From NCBI GenBank assembly GCA_004299665.1, contig SCQZ01000521.1, positions 1-8,924 on the forward strand: a stretch of DNA of 8,924 nt. Direction: 5' to 3'. Below, in pieces: positions 6,814-8,924 of the stretch. How positions within the stretch are numbered: the stretch's first letter is position 1; each line of letters opens with the position of its first letter. Under the pieces are notes generated by a model that was not told the origin of the DNA, searched no databases, and was given only the letters and a program-made list of their open reading frames with translations. This stretch comes from Jatrophihabitans sp. (GTDB lineage Bacteria > Actinomycetota > Actinomycetes > Mycobacteriales > Jatrophihabitantaceae). A program made the translations under genes and the position numbers.

Positions 6814-7634
6814 CACGTCACCGGCACGTTGTCGATCAACCGGGCCGCCCCCACGCGGGCCGCGACCAGCAGCCGCGCCGCCGCGCCGCCGCGCACCGGC
6901 CCGAGGTCGGCCGCGCGCAGTTCCAGGTAGTCGCGGACCACCCCGGGTTCGGCGTCCAGGACCGCCCGGGCGGCGGCGAGCACCGCCTGCTCCCCGTCGG
7001 CCGCGGCGGCCCGGCCGGCGAACAGCGCCCGCGACAGGGCCGTCGCCCGTCGCCGCTCGTCCCCGGACAGGTAGCGGTTGCGGCTCGACAGCGCCAGTCC
7101 GTCCGGCTCGCGCACCGTGGGCACCCCGGCGACGGCGACCATGAGGTCGAGGTCGGCCGCCATCTGCCGGACGAGGGTCAACTGCTGGTAGTCCTTCTCC
7201 CCGAAGAAACCGACCGCGGGCCGGACCAGGCCGAAGAACTTCGCCACGACGGTGAGCACGCCCGCGAAATGCCCGGGGCGCACGGCGCCCTCGAGGATCT
7301 CGCCCAGCGGCCCCGGCTCGACCCGCACCCGTGCGGGGCCGCCGGGGTAGACGTCGGCGACGGACGGTGCCCACACCAGGTCCGCCCCGGCCGACTCGCA
7401 GCGGGCCAGGTCGGCCTCGAGGGTGCGTGGGTAGCGTTCCAGGTCCTCGTGCGGCGCGAACTGCAGCGGGTTGACGAAGATCGTGACGACCACGGACCCG
7501 CTCGCCGCGCGGGCGGCCTCGATCAACGCGCCGTGCCCGTCGTGCAGCGCCCCCATGGTCGGGACCAGCCCGACCGGGCCGTCGAGGTCCTCGCGCGCGG
7601 CGAAGAACTCCGCGCGCGAGGCGACGACCCGCAT
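6810..7634 (-). CDS. panC: Pantothenate synthetase (pantoate-beta-alanine ligase)
   Basis: PanC joins pantoate and beta-alanine using ATP, through a pantoyl-adenylate, to give pantothenate. The 274-residue cytoplasmic protein shows the nucleotidyltransferase signature PTMGALHDGH (25-34, with HxGH at 31-34), TIFVNPLQF (51-59), ERYPRT (66-71), the pantoate and ATP region FFGEKDYQQL (143-152), VPTVREPDGLALSSRNRYL (171-189), and the C-terminal RLLVAARVGAARLIDN. ATG at 7634 overlaps the preceding stop by one base (TGATG); GTG at 7637 would give a four-base overlap and one extra residue. Upstream is a DUF2520 protein, the same partner as in mycobacteria. Unlike the usual panC-panD order, the next gene is nadB, which overlaps the panC stop, so the beta-alanine source is not encoded here. 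Confidence 0.97.
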   Translation of the reverse strand: MRVVASRAEFFAAREDLDGPVGLVPTMGALHDGHGALIEAARAASGSVVVTIFVNPLQFAPHEDLERYPRTLEADLARCESAGADLVWAPSVADVYPGGPARVRVEPGPLGEILEGAVRPGHFAGVLTVVAKFFGLVRPAVGFFGEKDYQQLTLVRQMAADLDLMVAVAGVPTVREPDGLALSSRNRYLSGDERRRATALSRALFAGRAAAADGEQAVLAAARAVLDAEPGVVRDYLELRAADLGPVRGGAAARLLVAARVGAARLIDNVPVTW

Positions 7635-8515
7635 CACGCCCGGGCCAGCACGTCGAGCACCGCCGCGTACCGGTGGTCGTCCAGGCGCCCGGCGGCGTGG
7701 GCGCGTTCGGCGCTGCGCCGGGCCAGCGCGACGTACCCCGGAACGACCGCGGGCGACGCGTCGCGCAGCGTGCGCAGGTGCGCACCCACCGTCACGGCGT
7801 CGCCGCGCGAGACCGGGCCGGTCAGCGCGGCGTCACCCAGCCGCAGGACGTTGTCCAGCGACGCGGACAGCAGCGGGGCGAGCAGGCGCGGTCCGTCACC
7901 GATGCCGGCGTCCGCCAGCAGGGACAGCGCGTCGTTGACGACGGTGACGAGGTGGTTGGAGCCCACCGAGAGCGCCGCGTGGTACAGCGGGCGGGCGGTC
8001 TCGGGCACCCATACCGGTTCGCCGCCCATCTCCACGACGAGCGACTCGGCGACCGGCCGGGCCCCGTCCGGCGCGGTGACGCCGAACGGCACCCCGTCCA
8101 GCCGGTCGAGATCCTCCGGACGTCCGGTGAAGGTCATCACGGGGTGCAGGGCGAGGGCGAGCACGCCGCGCGCCGCCGCCGGATCCAGGACGGCGATGCC
8201 CTGCGCACCCGAGGTGTGGGCGGCGATCTGGCCGCTGCGCCACGCGCCCGCGCCGGCCAGCCCCGCGACCAGCGCCCGCAACTCGTCGTCCGGGACGGCG
8301 AGCAGGACCAGGTCCGCGGCGGCGACCACCTCGTCCGGGGGCAGGATCGCGGCGCCCGGCAGCAGCCGCTGCGCGCGCCGTCTGGACTGTTCGGAGACCG
8401 CCGCGACGGCCACCACGTCGTGCCCGGCACGCGCCAGCGCCGCGCCGAGCGTGCCGCCCACGCGGCCGGCGCCGAGGACGCCCACGCGCAGCCGTCCCGG
8501 ACGGTCGGCGGTCAC
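7634..8515 (-). CDS. Rossmann-like NAD(P)-binding protein with DUF2520 domain (Rv3603c-like)
   Basis: The protein has 293 residues and no proven function. An N-terminal dinucleotide-binding fold begins RVGVLGAGRVGGTLGAALARAGHDVVAV (10-37) with a GxGxxG turn, followed by ADLVLLAVPDDEL (67-79), a strand-end typical of 6-phosphogluconate dehydrogenase-like and ketopantoate reductase-like proteins. HTSGAQG (100-106) and LHPVMTF (123-129) follow. The helical DUF2520 half contains LYHAALSVGSNHLV (177-190) and the conserved LTGPVSRGD (231-239). GTG at 8515 is chosen because AGGAGG lies 10 bases upstream and the next in-frame extension has no conserved residues. It is the first gene of the pan-nad-coaX run and overlaps panC by one base. 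Position and fold suggest an NAD(P)-dependent oxidoreductase linked to pantoate or pantothenate metabolism; that is inference. Confidence 0.9.
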   Translation of the reverse strand: MTADRPGRLRVGVLGAGRVGGTLGAALARAGHDVVAVAAVSEQSRRRAQRLLPGAAILPPDEVVAAADLVLLAVPDDELRALVAGLAGAGAWRSGQIAAHTSGAQGIAVLDPAAARGVLALALHPVMTFTGRPEDLDRLDGVPFGVTAPDGARPVAESLVVEMGGEPVWVPETARPLYHAALSVGSNHLVTVVNDALSLLADAGIGDGPRLLAPLLSASLDNVLRLGDAALTGPVSRGDAVTVGAHLRTLRDASPAVVPGYVALARRSAERAHAAGRLDDHRYAAVLDVLARA

Positions 8516-8525
8516 GCTGCTCGCG

Positions 8526-8531
8526 CCTCCT
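8526..8531 (-). promoter_or_regulatory. Ribosome-binding site of the DUF2520 gene
   Basis: The minus strand reads AGGAGG, a perfect anti-16S core, 10 bases before GTG 8515. It is the strongest ribosome site on the minus strand and supports this start over longer in-frame readings. Confidence 0.7.
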
Positions 8532-8557
8532 GTCTCGGTGTCGGCGGCGGGTCGGTT

Positions 8558-8593
8558 CGGGCAAAGCCTATCGAGCGCGTTAGGTTCTGCTGT
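8558..8593. promoter_or_regulatory. Possible divergent promoters between the cofactor operon and the MazG-like gene
   Basis: The 79 bases between the two divergent starts must hold at least one promoter for the minus-strand operon, since no gene precedes it on that strand. On the minus strand TAGGCT (plus-strand 8565-8570) fits a TAnnnT -10 box and would start RNA near 8558, leaving a leader of about 43 bases with the AGGAGG site. On the plus strand TAGGTT (8581-8586) is another TAnnnT box whose predicted start, about 8593, is almost at GTG 8595, so that mRNA could be leaderless or nearly so. No good -35 box is visible for either, and no clear operator palindrome was found. Confidence 0.35.
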
Positions 8594-8594
8594 C

Positions 8595-8918
8595 GTGAGC
8601 GATGTGTCAGACGCGGTGGCGCGCAGCGCGGACGCGGCCGGGCTGTCCGCGCCCGTGCCGACACTGCTGCTGGAGCTGCAGTCCCTGCTCGGGGCCCTGA
8701 GCACGGCGGTGACGACCCAGACCGACCGCGGCCGCCGGCCCTTCCGTCCCGGCCCGGAGTGGCCGGCCCGGCTCGGGGAGCTCGCCTTCGGCCTCTACCT
8801 GCTCGCCGACCAGACCGGCGTCGACGTCGATGCCGCCGTCACGGTCACCGCGGCCGGGCTGCAACGCCGGCCCGGCCCGGCGCGGGGCGAGGGCGGTTGG
8901 CCGTTCGAGACGGCCTGA
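8595..8918 (+). CDS. Small MazG-like protein, probably degenerate
   Basis: This 107-residue protein is transcribed away from the cofactor operon. The middle, ARLGELAFGLYLLADQTGVDVDAAV (58-82), resembles the second half of a MazG nucleotide pyrophosphohydrolase domain, where the usual form is 'EELGDVLFYL..LAD.LGVDLE.A'. The ExxD metal motif is changed to E62-x-x-F65, and the first EExxE motif is not recognisable (only E27 in LLLELQSLL). It is therefore probably not an active pyrophosphohydrolase, or the similarity is only to the fold. The C-terminal 17 residues are Gly/Pro/Arg rich and end WPFETA. GTG 8595 is the likely start; GTG 8604 is possible. No clear ribosome site is present, which fits a leaderless transcript. 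Codon use is like its neighbours. The cellular role is unknown. Confidence 0.7.
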   Translation: MSDVSDAVARSADAAGLSAPVPTLLLELQSLLGALSTAVTTQTDRGRRPFRPGPEWPARLGELAFGLYLLADQTGVDVDAAVTVTAAGLQRRPGPARGEGGWPFETA

Positions 8919-8924
8919 TCGCGG

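Noticed and set aside
5578..6930. Plus-strand open frame antisense to nadB
   Set aside because: It mirrors the codons of a well-conserved L-aspartate oxidase gene and contains no domain of its own.
6814..7785. An upstream in-frame extension of nadB
   Set aside because: It runs through panC in another frame and lacks conserved sequence. The NadB FAD-binding motif begins about 18 residues after GTG 6813.
7269..8594. The first 442 codons of the plus-strand frame that ends at 8918
   Set aside because: They are antisense to panC and the DUF2520 gene and are Ser/Arg/Ala/Pro-rich. Only the part from GTG 8595 lies outside other genes and looks like a protein.
8516..8704. An N-terminal extension of the DUF2520 protein
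   Set aside because: It would overlap the MazG-like gene and cross the promoter region. The added residues are Ser/Ala-rich with no conservation, and AGGAGG fits GTG 8515.
1..8924. tRNA, rRNA, riboswitch, CRISPR, insertion sequence or attachment site
   Set aside because: No cloverleaf, long direct or inverted repeats, spaced repeat arrays, transposase motifs or long structured leader could be seen. All stretches over 80 bases are filled by genes.

Overview
The window comes from a high-GC actinomycete. Codon third positions are almost always G or C, GTG starts are common, and genes overlap by a few bases. It contains an F420-dependent luciferase-like oxidoreductase of the Rv1855c type and a DUF2520 protein of the Rv3603c type. 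Together with the panC-nadB-nadC-coaX linkage, this fits a member of the Pseudonocardiaceae or a close relative; that placement is inference, not proof.

Layout, left half (plus strand, 1-2576): the last 17 codons of an ABC transporter ATPase, then an ABC-2 permease (53-790), a DesK-type sensor histidine kinase (844-1974) and a LuxR-type response regulator (1971-2576). This is a typical exporter plus two-component module. The ATPase/permease and kinase/regulator pairs each share a 4-base GTGA stop/start overlap. The exported substrate and the sensed signal cannot be told from the sequence.

Middle and right (minus strand, 8515 down to 2582): a five-gene cofactor operon runs DUF2520 Rossmann protein, panC, nadB, nadC, coaX, with junctions from a 4-base overlap to a 2-base gap. 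It is followed after 49 bases by a separate F420-dependent oxidoreductase gene. PanC makes pantothenate and CoaX phosphorylates it, the first step to coenzyme A. NadB and NadC make quinolinate and then nicotinate mononucleotide on the de novo NAD route. Two enzymes needed to complete these routes are absent from the operon: PanD (beta-alanine supply, usually next to panC) and NadA (quinolinate synthase, between NadB and NadC). A small hairpin directly behind coaX may end or attenuate the transcript. The oxidoreductase gene converges on the response-regulator gene with only 5 bases between the stop codons.

Right edge (plus strand, 8595-8918): a short MazG-like protein lacking recognisable metal-binding residues is transcribed divergently from the cofactor operon. 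The 79-base gap between them holds possible back-to-back promoters.

Overall this is mostly core metabolism plus one accessory exporter module. I see no mobile element, CRISPR array, RNA gene, phage gene or toxin-antitoxin pair. The points most worth a second look are the operon with panD and nadA missing, the DUF2520 protein as a possible pantothenate-pathway enzyme, and the degenerate MazG-like protein.
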